From CAWJTV01 sp963845695 (lineage in GTDB: Bacteria; Planctomycetota; Planctomycetia; Isosphaerales; Isosphaeraceae): a DNA stretch of 64,000 nt. The stretch is from contig CAWJTQ010000017.1 of NCBI GenBank assembly GCA_963845695.1, forward strand, positions 496,001 through 560,000, read 5' to 3'. Of this stretch, positions 9,409 through 17,422 are shown piece after piece. Position 1 is the first letter of the stretch; each line of letters opens with the position of its first letter. Below the pieces are notes generated by a model. The model was not told the DNA's origin, did no database searches, and saw only the letters and a program-made list of their open reading frames with translations. The translations under genes and the position numbers were made by a program.

Positions 9409-10290
9409 ATGAGCTCGACATCCGACCTAGCCTTCGGTCTCGTCAAAGACTCTGCGGTCGAGGCCCAGGCGCGGAAATCCGCCGAGCGCGCCGAAGCGTT
9501 GATGCGGCGCACCCGCGGGTTGATCGTTCTCTGGTATCTGGTTTCCGTGCTGGGCCAAGGGGGCATGGCGACGTGCCTGACCCTTCTGATATTCGAATCA
9601 TTCGAGGTCATTCCCATCGCAGCCATCGCCTGGTGGGCCTTTTACTTGATCGTCAAGTATGGGGCCCTGACGGTCCAGAGCGTCTGGCGATCCACGGCCT
9701 ATCCCCACAGGCATTGGACGATCCTGAAATGGTGCCTTCCTTTCGCGGTCACGATTACTCTGATCCTGGGGTTGTTCGCCGGCACCTCGATCGAGGGGGC
9801 GGCCGGGCTGGGGGTATTCCTCCTCGTCTGGCACCTGTACTACAACGCAACGGGCGTCTACAGCGCCTACTACTACGTCCGGGTCACGCCCTACTTCGAC
9901 TCGAAGCTTCTCGAATCGAGAATCGGCGGGATCGACACTTACTGGTCGGGTCATTGCCTGGCCCGGCATGTGCTAGAACTGGACGACCTCGCCCGCACGC
10001 TAGGCGTCACGTCACTCTCGGAGTTCGGCTGGAACGACGATATGTGCGGGGAAGCTCTCGTCTGGCACGACTCGGCGGCCGGACTGAAGACCGTGAACAC
10101 ACTCCTGGCGCATCTTCAGGGCGACGAGTTCTCCGACAGCGAGCAGGCCGGGGTCATCGACGATCTCAAGCGGATCGCCGATGCGATCAGCCGCGCGGAC
10201 CAGGCCGGAGTCCGCTTCTGCCTGCTCCTGCAACATGGAAACGTCACGAATGGCATGGAGCACGAGATGCGCAAGGGGGCGTTTTTCTGA
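9409..10290 (+). CDS. Membrane protein of unknown function
   Basis: 293 residues from the ATG at 9409 (preceded by GAGGTGG). Four hydrophobic segments lie between residues 37 and 160 (LIVLWYLVSVLG, ATCLTLLIFESFEVIPIAAIAWWAFYL in two parts, LPFAVTITLILGLFAG, AAGLGVFLLVWHLYYN). A soluble, mostly helical C-terminal domain follows (LDDLARTLGVTSLSEFGWNDD and on). No family recognised. It follows the VWA gene closely and may be coupled to it. Confidence 0.6.
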   Translation: MSSTSDLAFGLVKDSAVEAQARKSAERAEALMRRTRGLIVLWYLVSVLGQGGMATCLTLLIFESFEVIPIAAIAWWAFYLIVKYGALTVQSVWRSTAYPHRHWTILKWCLPFAVTITLILGLFAGTSIEGAAGLGVFLLVWHLYYNATGVYSAYYYVRVTPYFDSKLLESRIGGIDTYWSGHCLARHVLELDDLARTLGVTSLSEFGWNDDMCGEALVWHDSAAGLKTVNTLLAHLQGDEFSDSEQAGVIDDLKRIADAISRADQAGVRFCLLLQHGNVTNGMEHEMRKGAFF

Positions 10291-10368
10291 GCATCCCACC
10301 GCACCCGGGTCGTGACCATGCAGGCCCGGTCGTCACGGTCCCCGACGGGAATAATGACGGAGGGGACT

Positions 10369-12329
10369 TCATCGGATCATCGTGCCGCGGCTCTCGATCT
10401 TCGATACGGGACGAGGGTGGACTGGAGGCTTTCCGGCCTCCGGCACGATTCGTCGCGTGTCGATGATGACCAGTTGCTCGTAGGTGGTGGATTGGCCCTC
10501 GAGCCTGGGGAGCCCCACGGATGTGAGTAGGCCGCTCGCGAACCCAGCAACTCCGGAAGGACCTCTACGTTCTTCGGAAAGGCCGACGCTGATCACCAGG
10601 TTGGAACCTTCGGGAAGCTCGCAAGAGACGTCGCAGCGCCGCTTGATCGCTGTGGGGACCTGGTATTGGGCCGCGACAACCTGGTCGCCGACCTGGTCCT
10701 TGCGATGCAGGTTGTGCACGCTCAGCAGAGTCGAATGACTCACGTTCAACCGACAGCCGCGTTCCTCGAGGGAGCAACGATCCGGTCATGTCGATCTTCA
10801 AGCCGAACTCCAGGTCCTTCACGATCGGCCGGAAACCTTTTCCCGTCCAATCGACACCGGCGACGTAAAACTTTTTTTCACCATTGATGATCGTGGCGTG
10901 CGCGCCTTCGTAAGCCGTGCATTTGGGAGCTTGGAGGACATTCGACCGCGTATCGTTCTGAGCATGGGTGAGCAGGTCGAGGAGGGCCTTGTCATCCATG
11001 ATCCATGCGGAAACGTCGGCTTCTTGCTTGATCGGTTTGAGCCGATCGAGCAGGAGCTGGCGCCACGGCTCAGCCGGAAGCCAGCAGTAGCGGACCTGGT
11101 AGGAGATCAGGGGTCGGGACTCGGCTGCGGTGGAAGGCGCAGGCTGGGCCGGACTCGCGGAGGAGGGAGCTCCGTACCGACCCGCGGGGGCGGGAGATGG
11201 ATCATCCCGAGCCAGCCCGGCGGCCGTGGCGAGCAGGGCAAGGACCGCGGCTAACGGCAAGGCGGCGAAGGGCCAGACGCGAGGTTGGGGACGAGTTGGC
11301 GTCATGCCGATCAGCTCCTGAATACGAGGGAGAAGGGAAATGGTCTGACCGCCCAGGGACGTGCCGACCAACGGCATCCCCGCGGGCAAACGGAAATGGA
11401 CACGAAGATGGGCGACCGATTGCAAGGCTTCGGCCAGTGCCAGCGGATTGCGGGTCAGGCGGACGGCCAGGGCATCGGTGCACAGCTCGCGCTCGCGACG
11501 CACGGACCGCGACAGCCAGTGGACCGCCGGATGAAAGAAGAACAACACTTCCACCAATCGCTGAGCCAGGTTCACAAGATGGTCGAGCCGGCGGGCGTGG
11601 GCCAGCTCGTGCGCGAGGATCGCCTCGAGCCGATCGGTCGAGGCGGATGTCAGCCATCGACCCGGAAGTACGATCGCGGGACGAACTAGACCGCAGAGGA
11701 ACGGTTCGGCAAGACTTCGCTGCACCAGGAGCCGAGGAGTCCGTCTGAGCCGCAACCGACGGGCCAGGCGGCGGGCTTGCTCCTGGATGGCAAGAGAGGC
11801 CGGTTCGCTCTCGTCGCAGAGCCGGCGTAATCGCCGGGCTCCCAGGACTAGGATCGCGCCGAGGCATGTGGTCGTCGACAGCCAGACGCCTATCACCATG
11901 GAGCGCAGCCCACTCACCGCATCAACCGCTCGGGCCAAGGTCTTGCGAAGGAACAAGATGCGACGAGGCTCGGCTGGTTTTCCAGCAGGGCTCGCATCCG
12001 TTCCCGGGGCTTGGGGATCGGACGAACCGGGTGCAGTCCCGCCGGTGATGACCACGATCGTCGATACCCGACCCGGAGAGGCGATCGTCGCCGCAGGCAA
12101 GGCGACGAATTCCATGAGAATCGCGACGGCGACCGGTCCGACGGCCACGGCGAGCATCGCGACGAGCAGGATCGCATGTCGCGCGCTGATGGGACGGTCG
12201 CGGTCCGACCTGGAAAATCAGCGCGACTCCGGACGCGGTGAACAGGCCGATCCAGACGCTATGCAGCAAACCGATCCAGAGCAGCCGCCCGGTCAGCTCG
12301 CCGAACGCTTCGAGCGCGTACGATCGCAT
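10369..12329 (-). CDS. M56/BlaR1-type membrane peptidase with secretin-like C-terminal region, two frameshifts
   Basis: BlaR1/MecR1-like sensor protease. The start at 12329 has a strong AAGGAGGG. The first membrane part is LLWIGLLHSVWIGLFTASGVALIF; the frame then shifts near 12190 to continue as MLAVAVGPVAVAILM. The zinc site HELAH is in AILAHELAHARRLDH, followed by the family's LFFFHPAVHWL and ERELCTDALA. After a helix near the middle, the C-terminus is not a penicillin-binding domain but has secretin-like phrases (SNVLQAPKCTAYEG, PEGSNLVISVGL). The frame shifts again near 10770, so the end at 10369 comes from a second frame. Co-transcribed with blaI, overlapping it by 37 bases. Confidence 0.72.
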
Positions 12330-12751
12330 GGGATCCCTCCTTTCTCGGACGCGACGGTCCGGCGATTCTGATAGTCATCGAGGAGCGAGCGGATCTGATC
12401 GAGCTCATCGGCCGAGGGATCGGACTGGTCGAGCAGGTGAGCCACCAGCAGGCTGGCCGAGCCGTTGTAGACCCGCTCGAGCGTCTCACCGAGGAGCGAG
12501 CGGAGGGTCTGCTCGCGCGGGGAGACCGGCTCATAGAGGAACGCCCGTCCTTGTGGCGACCGCCGCAACAGGCCCTTGTCGGTCATGACGTTCAGGAGGC
12601 TCATGACCGACGTGTAGGCCCGAGGTGGATCGGAGTCGCGATTCACGTCCTCGAGGACGTCGCGCACCGTGGAGGGGCCGACGCGATCCCAGAGGATCTT
12701 GAGCACCTGGAGCTCGGCAGGCGTGGGCTGCTCGTGACGTGGGCGTGCCAT
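12293..12751 (-). CDS. blaI: BlaI/MecI/CopY-family winged-helix repressor
   Basis: About 152 residues from the ATG at 12751, chosen because GGAGGTCAC lies just upstream. The N-terminal winged helix shows LQVLKILWDRVGPSTVRDVLEDV and TSVMSLLNVMTDKGLL. The C-terminal dimer helix includes SLLVAHLLDQSDPSADELDQIRSLLD. Such repressors are cleaved or released when the partner M56 protease is activated. The downstream M56 gene supports that pairing. The target operon is probably its own, given the palindromes in its promoter (12802-12842). Confidence 0.88.
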   Translation of the reverse strand: MARPRHEQPTPAELQVLKILWDRVGPSTVRDVLEDVNRDSDPPRAYTSVMSLLNVMTDKGLLRRSPQGRAFLYEPVSPREQTLRSLLGETLERVYNGSASLLVAHLLDQSDPSADELDQIRSLLDDYQNRRTVASEKGGIPCDRTRSKRSAS

Positions 12752-12801
12752 GACGAGGTGACCTCCGTGTCCGATGATGTCAGTTCCCAACGACGCCGGG
12801 G

Positions 12802-12842
12802 ATCATACGGGTTATGCCGTAGTCGTCAACGGTAAAAACCGT
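12802..12842 (-). promoter_or_regulatory. blaI promoter with two operator-like palindromes
   Basis: On the minus strand TTGACG (plus 12824-12829) and TATGAT (plus 12802-12807) sit 16 bases apart, a good sigma-70 promoter about 55 bases before blaI. Two palindromes of the form TACGG-N6-CCGTA overlap it. Site 1 (12806-12821) covers the spacer and -10; site 2 (12829-12842, with an ACGGT/ACCGT core) abuts the -35. Their centres are 22 bases apart, two helical turns. This layout predicts autorepression by a BlaI dimer pair. Confidence 0.65.
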
Positions 12843-12949
12843 AGAGATCGCCGTCCCGGAGACCGTGATGGCCCTCTCTCCTCCACTTCGACCGTCGCTC
12901 TGGTATGATTTGGAGGGCGCGGCGGCGGACCACAGATCAGGAGGATCGC

Positions 12950-13255
12950 ATGACATTCCCGGAGAAGTTGACGGCGGCCTTCAAGGAACTCGAAAAGGAG
13001 CACCAGCTCGATAAGCTAAACATCGACGTCATCCCGGACGGCTACCGGTTCGTGGTGGTTATTAGGTCGGAGTCGTTCGAGAAGATCCCGGATTATGTCC
13101 GACAGGATCTCGTTTGGGGGAAAGTGCTCGAGAAGTTCGACGACGACGAGCAGCGGCTCGTCGAATTCATCGACACGCCGGCCCCTTGGGATCGGGGAGA
13201 GGAAAAGGCCCAGGTCAAGCCTCCCAAGAAGAGGCGAAGCCAGCCAGTGAAATGA
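12950..13255 (+). CDS. Small soluble protein of unknown function
   Basis: 101 residues starting at ATG 12950, with AGGAGGATCGC directly upstream. It has a charged helix (FKELEKEHQLDKL), a beta-type stretch (YRFVVVIRS) and a basic tail (VKPPKKRRSQPVK). No cysteines or known motifs. It is divergent from blaI, which starts about 200 bases away on the other strand. I do not recognise the family. Confidence 0.6.
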   Translation: MTFPEKLTAAFKELEKEHQLDKLNIDVIPDGYRFVVVIRSESFEKIPDYVRQDLVWGKVLEKFDDDEQRLVEFIDTPAPWDRGEEKAQVKPPKKRRSQPVK

Positions 13256-13359
13256 TGGTAATCTGATGAGTCGCACTCGACTTCGGTAAGGCCGCATGGA
13301 TTCGATCCTGATGGTCGTCCGGCCGAGAGCGGGAATGGCCACTTCCGAGGAAATCTCTC

Positions 13360-13581
13360 ATGCAACCTGACGAAACCCCGACATGCCCCCATTGCAAGGT
13401 CGACCTGCGTGGGCTGGGTCAATTGCCAGTCCGTGTGGGCGGAACGACGCCCGGCTGGCATTTCTTCCTGGGCGAGCTCGCCGACTTGAGCGAGCGGATC
13501 AAGCCTTTGGATCTCTATCGTTGCGACAAATGCGGCCGGCTCGAGTTCTACGACCATGACTTCAGCCTGCCCGAACGTTGA
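13360..13581 (+). CDS. Small zinc-ribbon protein
   Basis: 73 residues with two CxxC pairs, CPHC near residue 10 and CDKC near residue 57, which should bind one structural zinc. The linker contains GGTTPGWHFFLGELADLSERIKPLDLYRC. Such short ribbons are common in planctomycetes and have no fixed function. It ends just before the glutaredoxin-like gene at 13595, so the two may be co-transcribed. Confidence 0.65.
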   Translation: MQPDETPTCPHCKVDLRGLGQLPVRVGGTTPGWHFFLGELADLSERIKPLDLYRCDKCGRLEFYDHDFSLPER

Positions 13582-13594
13582 CCACGAGGAACCG

Positions 13595-13915
13595 ATGACA
13601 TCCTTGCTCACTCGTCTCTTCGGAAGGTCCCCACGGACCGAGCACCTGACGTTCACCGTCTACTCGCGCGCCCAGTGCTGCTGCTGTCACAAGGCGCTCG
13701 ATGTGCTGCGGGACTATCAGGCGCGCACCGGCTTCACGATCGAAGAAATCGATATCGACACCGATCCCGAGCTGGTCGCGAAGTACGACACCGAAGTCCC
13801 TGTCGTGGCGGTCAACGGCCGGGTGCGGTTCCGGGGCGTTGTCAATCCCGCGCTCCTGGAGCGGCTCTTGCTGGCCGAGAGCCGTAATCCGACGACGCCG
13901 GATGAAGGGGTCTGA
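13595..13915 (+). CDS. Glutaredoxin-like thioredoxin-fold protein
   Basis: 106 residues from ATG 13595 (GAGGAACCG upstream). Thioredoxin-fold pattern: a beta strand LTFTVYSRA, then CCCCHKAL with a CxxC at the start of helix 1, then IEEIDIDTDPELVAKY and the cis-proline region EVPVVAVNGRVRFRG. This matches the glutaredoxin-like/DUF836 group. The four consecutive cysteines are unusual. Two bases separate its stop at 13915 from the next ATG, so it is likely in one operon with the glycosyltransferase-like gene. Confidence 0.75.
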   Translation: MTSLLTRLFGRSPRTEHLTFTVYSRAQCCCCHKALDVLRDYQARTGFTIEEIDIDTDPELVAKYDTEVPVVAVNGRVRFRGVVNPALLERLLLAESRNPTTPDEGV

Positions 13916-13916
13916 G

Positions 13917-14638
13917 ATGGCCTGGACACTTCCCGACGACTGCGTTCTGGGGATCTTCGGCGAGAAGCCCGAACCCGGCCGGGTCAAGACGAGACTGGCC
14001 GTCGAATGGGGGACCGGACCTCGCGGCCGAGGTCTATGACGCGATGCTCTTCGACACGCTCGACGCCTGGGACTCGCCGGAAGTCCTGAGTCCCGGCGGA
14101 CGTCGGGTTTTGGTCTACTGCGCCCGATGATGCCGGGCCCTGGTTCGACGAGCGGGTTCCCAGCTCGTTCGCCATGCAGCCGCAGATCGATGGCGATCGC
14201 GGGCAGAGAATGCAGGCGTTCCTCGCCGGCGAGCTCGACGATGGGGCGGATCGGGTTGTGCTGATCGGCTCCGACTCGCCCACACTCGACCCCACCATCG
14301 TGGTGAGTGCATTCCTCTGTCTGGAAAGCCGCGATCTGGTAGTCGGTCCCGCGACCGATGGCGGCTTCTACCTGATCGGCGCACGCCGCGCGGCGCCGTC
14401 GGTCCTGGAAGGAATCGATTGGCAAAGCCCGGATGTTCTGAGCCAGACCATCGATCGCCTCGCGGACACGGATCGGTCGCTGGCGCTCTTGCCGCCGTGG
14501 TACACCATCGATCGACCCGACGATTTGCGTATGCTCGCCGGGCATCTCCGGGCGATGCGCCGGGCGGGGTTCGATCCCGGTTTGCCGAGGTTGGAGCGGT
14601 GGTGTCGGAGCCGGAATCACGTGGTCGGACTGCTGTAG
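13917..14638 (+). CDS. TIGR04282/DUF2064-type glycosyltransferase-like protein, two frameshifts
   Basis: The N-terminus CVLGIFGEKPEPGRVKTRL and later VVLIGSDSPTLDP and VVGPATDGGFYLIGARR are hallmarks of the TIGR04282 (GT-A-like, arsenosugar/phospholipid associated) family. The frame breaks at about 14010, in a GGGGG run (the next frame reads DLAAEVYDAMLFDTL), and at about 14125, in a CCC run (true reading CAPDDAGPWFDE). Both are simple homopolymer indels. Repaired length is about 240 residues, normal for the family. It follows the redox protein by one base. Confidence 0.75.
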
Positions 14639-14764
14639 CGACTTGCTCGACCAGCCACGCCTGCTACAATGAGCGCACCACCACCATCCGCGTGCGCGAG
14701 CGTGAATCCCAGTGGTCGAGCACCTGGTGGGTGGTTCCCGACAATCGAGCTCTCGAATACGACG

Positions 14765-15322
14765 ATGGGCCGCCTTGCGATCGTCACGACGATTCTGATC
14801 CTCTATATCGCGGGGCTCCTGACGAGCTTATGGGGACCCGACGTGGGTCGCTTCCTCGGCGTGATCGCATTTCTTGCCATTTTCGTCGTGCTCCCATGGC
14901 TCAACGAAGCCCGGCGAAAGGGTGACCTGTTCTTCAAGCTGGGCGGTCTTTCTGGCCGCTGGCCGGTGATTCGACATGGGCGTGGCGGGCTCAGGGTCGC
15001 CATGCTGTTCGGTATCGTTCTGATCGTAGCGACCATGGTCGTTGAGTTGATCGCCTCCGGGCGAGCCGGAGTCGCTGAGGGCACGGAGCCGGTCTTCGCT
15101 CACCGGGACGAATACCGGCTCAACAACCATGGCAAAGTCACATTAGTGTCCCGAGAGAGATATCTGGTCGTTGGATCAAGCTTCATAATCGGCTGGCATG
15201 TCTTCGGCATCATCTTGGTTTTGCTCGCACTCCACCTGGTCCTCTTCGGTGAATGGCCGCGGGAATTCGGTGATTCGGACGGAGGATCAATCAAAAAGGG
15301 ACCGCCCACCGACGAGTTGTAG
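14765..15322 (+). CDS. Membrane protein of unknown function
   Basis: The frame opens at 14669, but the ATG at 14765 (MGRLAIV) begins directly with a membrane helix and is preferred. Hydrophobic segments: LAIVTTILILYIAGLL, RFLGVIAFLAIFVVL, AMLFGIVLIVATMVVELI and FIIGWHVFGIILVLLALHLVLF. The last 25 residues are polar. No family recognised. The start is uncertain because no clear Shine-Dalgarno sequence is visible. Confidence 0.5.
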   Translation: MGRLAIVTTILILYIAGLLTSLWGPDVGRFLGVIAFLAIFVVLPWLNEARRKGDLFFKLGGLSGRWPVIRHGRGGLRVAMLFGIVLIVATMVVELIASGRAGVAEGTEPVFAHRDEYRLNNHGKVTLVSRERYLVVGSSFIIGWHVFGIILVLLALHLVLFGEWPREFGDSDGGSIKKGPPTDEL

Positions 15323-15435
15323 GCCTCGTCAGTCCGACATGGCGCCCCAGATCGCACCCGGCGCGACCGTTCTGATGTGGTCAGCGCCCATTCTCGGTGG
15401 GCAGGGACGGTGGGCCATTCGGAAAGGCTCCTGGT

Positions 15436-15702
15436 ATGGGTGGCTTGAAGGATCTCATCCCGGAAGACGTCCGCGACAAATTGAACGCGAATCCGACTAG
15501 ACAATGGTTCGTCGTCGTCTTCACGGTGATTGCGGGGATCTTCCTCGTCGTCAAGGGCGTCGATGGTTTGAAGAACAAACGGCTCACGGGCAAGCACGGA
15601 CGTGTCTTCGAAGGCACGACCGCTTAAGTCCCCGGGGTGGTCTACATCCTCCTGGGGGTGTTGCTGGCGATCGTTGCCGTGGGAGTGAAGGTCGGCGGCT
15701 GA
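15436..15702 (+). CDS. Small two-helix membrane protein interrupted by an in-frame TAA
   Basis: From ATG 15436: MGGLKDLIPEDVRDKL, a membrane helix (QWFVVVFTVIAGIFLVV), then KHGRVFEGTTA and a TAA at 15625. The same frame continues without a break for 24 more residues, VPGVVYILLGVLLAIVAVGVKVGG, a second membrane helix, and stops at 15702. The two helices clearly belong together. A base substitution, or a pair of indels, in the gcttaagtc stretch is the simplest explanation. Function unknown. Confidence 0.5.
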
Positions 15703-15731
15703 ATGTCATTCGTTCGAAGGAAGGAATGTGA

Positions 15732-15901
15732 CGGGAATCACTTCCCGATTTCCGTACGGCGCGGGTGTCCTGACCCTGCCGTGAGCCGGACCGAAGCTCT
15801 CCTGATGGGCCAGAGGACTGGAGACCTTCGGTCGGCCGAGTGGCAAGGTCGGGAGACCTTGCCACAACAGGGGTCGCGACCGTTCCGGGAAGTGATTCCC
15901 G
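15732..15901. repeat. 170-bp inverted-repeat element with nested hairpins
   Basis: CGGGAATCACTTCCCG (15732-15747) and its exact reverse complement (15886-15901) bracket the segment. Each arm is itself nearly palindromic. Inside are a perfect 10-bp hairpin (15841-15864, arms TGGCAAGGTC/GACCTTGCCA with a GGGA loop) and GGTCGCGACC (15872-15881). It carries no credible gene. It could be a MITE-like remnant or a structured RNA. Confidence 0.5.
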
Positions 15902-16025
15902 GCCCGTTCCTCAGGGGCGTTCATCATGTGGTGCCGAACTCCGAGACTGGTCCGGCAAGCCTTTCCTGATACAATGACGGAACGAGCACTCGTATCGGTC
16001 TTTTGTCGATGCTGGAGAGATCCGA

Positions 16026-16679
16026 ATGTGGTACCGCATTTGCCTCGTGGACGCGTTGCTGGCCCTCGCGCTGGTCGTGACGACGCTGATCGGAGTCAGG
16101 ATTGCAACCCGTTCCCCGGTTTTCGGCAGTCCTGTCGAGGCACTGAATCGCTGCATTCAGGAACGATTCCTCGACATCCAGAACTTCGGGATCAGACGCA
16201 TCGCGACACATCTCTATGAGTTCAATCCCGAGACTTCTGATGAGAAGGACGCGGTTGCAAAGCTGAAACAGCAGGGCTGGACCGTGGGGTTGTATGTGGT
16301 GGGTCGCAGGCTTATGGACCAGCCGAAGGACAAGTCCACGGGGGGTGAAACCGATCCGGATCGCAGTGATCGAGCGATCCGTGGACCGATTCGGATTGCC
16401 GGCGAACCCACGCCGACGGATCTGCCGGGGCTGTCGGAACTCCGGGAGATCGGTCGGTCGGCGCTGGTCGTCTCGACGTCGAGCGACCAGTACCGGGCGC
16501 CCATTGGTCGTTGGTCGGTCGATGCTCGACCCGTTCGCGCGAATCAGGAGGCGTGCTTGAAATGTCACGAAGCCCGCCGCGCGACCGGCGATCCGCCGTA
16601 CCATGCGGGAAAGCCGAAGTTGAAGATCGGCGACGCGATCGGAGTGGTGCTCTACGTCTATAATCGGACCCCGAAGTGA
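16026..16679 (+). CDS. Exported mono-haem c-type cytochrome-like protein (DUF3365-like)
   Basis: 217 residues. The N-terminal anchor is ALLALALVVTTLIGVRI (about residues 10-26), and there is one CxxCH motif (CLKCHEA, near residue 187) for covalent haem attachment. The C-terminal KIGDAIGVVLYVYNR and WSVDARPVRANQEACLKCH resemble DUF3365 sensor/cytochrome domains. It would sit in the periplasm, anchored by the N-terminal helix. The electron partner is unknown; no cytochrome maturation genes are nearby. Confidence 0.65.
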   Translation: MWYRICLVDALLALALVVTTLIGVRIATRSPVFGSPVEALNRCIQERFLDIQNFGIRRIATHLYEFNPETSDEKDAVAKLKQQGWTVGLYVVGRRLMDQPKDKSTGGETDPDRSDRAIRGPIRIAGEPTPTDLPGLSELREIGRSALVVSTSSDQYRAPIGRWSVDARPVRANQEACLKCHEARRATGDPPYHAGKPKLKIGDAIGVVLYVYNRTPK

Positions 16680-16778
16680 CCGGTCGGAAGGTGGTGGCGC
16701 CGGAGCGAGAAACGGCGTCTCGAGCCGGACCTTCTCATGCGAGAGGGACCTGCTCGAGACGCACCGGTGCGGGTTCGC

Positions 16779-17267
16779 TCAGAACGCGATCGGCTTCTTG
16801 AGCAGCCGGCGGACCGCGACGAACTGGCCCGAGTGGTTCAGCGAGTGCAGGCCGGCCATGTTGAGGACCGCGGCGACCGTCGGAGCCCACTCGGGGAGCG
16901 TGCCACCGCGGTTGTCGCCGAGCTCGGCGTCGCTGACGCTCTCGAGGTTCGCTTTGATGGCGGCGCGTTGCTCGTCCATCAGCTTGAGGTAGTCGTCCTT
17001 GCTCTTGAACCGCGAATCGCCTCCGGTGTCATTCTTGAGGTCGTGGGCCTCGGCGAATCCCTCGGGCAGAGGCGGGGCGGAGCCCGGCTTGATCAGCTCA
17101 TTGAACATCCGCTCGGCGCCGATCAGGTGTCCGAGCTGGAGCGCGATCGGATGCATGCCTTCCACCGGCCGAATCCGCAGCTCGTCATCGGAGAGATCCT
17201 TCATGTAGCTCTTGAGAATGTAGTCGCTGATGTCGAGCGAGTTGCGAATGACGTCCTTGGGTCCCAT
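16779..17267 (-). CDS. DinB-superfamily four-helix protein
   Basis: 162 residues from ATG 17267, with GGAGA upstream. DinB/YfiT-like helices: MGPKDVIRNSLDISDYILKS, then HPIALQLGHLIGAERMFN and AVLNMAGLHSLNHSGQFVAVRRLL. The histidines at LGH and in HSLNH match the family's metal-binding triad. DinB-like proteins are thiol- or metal-dependent transferases of mostly unknown substrate. The longer upstream open frame only covers repeat DNA (17296-17388) and is not part of the gene. Confidence 0.75.
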   Translation of the reverse strand: MGPKDVIRNSLDISDYILKSYMKDLSDDELRIRPVEGMHPIALQLGHLIGAERMFNELIKPGSAPPLPEGFAEAHDLKNDTGGDSRFKSKDDYLKLMDEQRAAIKANLESVSDAELGDNRGGTLPEWAPTVAAVLNMAGLHSLNHSGQFVAVRRLLKKPIAF

Positions 17268-17295
17268 GGTCGTTCTCCGGTTGAAACTCACGTAA

Positions 17296-17388
17296 GTCAG
17301 GCTTTCCAGCCTGACGTCAAAGCGAAAGTAAGGTGCTCTGCGAGCACCGGGACAGCGGGGGCTTGCACTTCGGTGCTCACAGAGCACC
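17296..17388. repeat. Cluster of short palindromes (REP-like family B)
   Basis: Three hairpins in 93 bases: GTCAGGCT/AGCCTGAC around TTCC (17296-17315), GGTGCTC-TGC-GAGCACC (17332-17348) and GGTGCTC-ACA-GAGCACC (17372-17388). The last, with its flanks (TCGG before, CTAC after), recurs at 39751-39767. It lies between the divergent-side ends of the DinB-like and TolB-like genes. Confidence 0.6.
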
Positions 17389-17422
17389 CTACGAACCCCT
17401 TTGAGGCTACTCGAACATGCCT

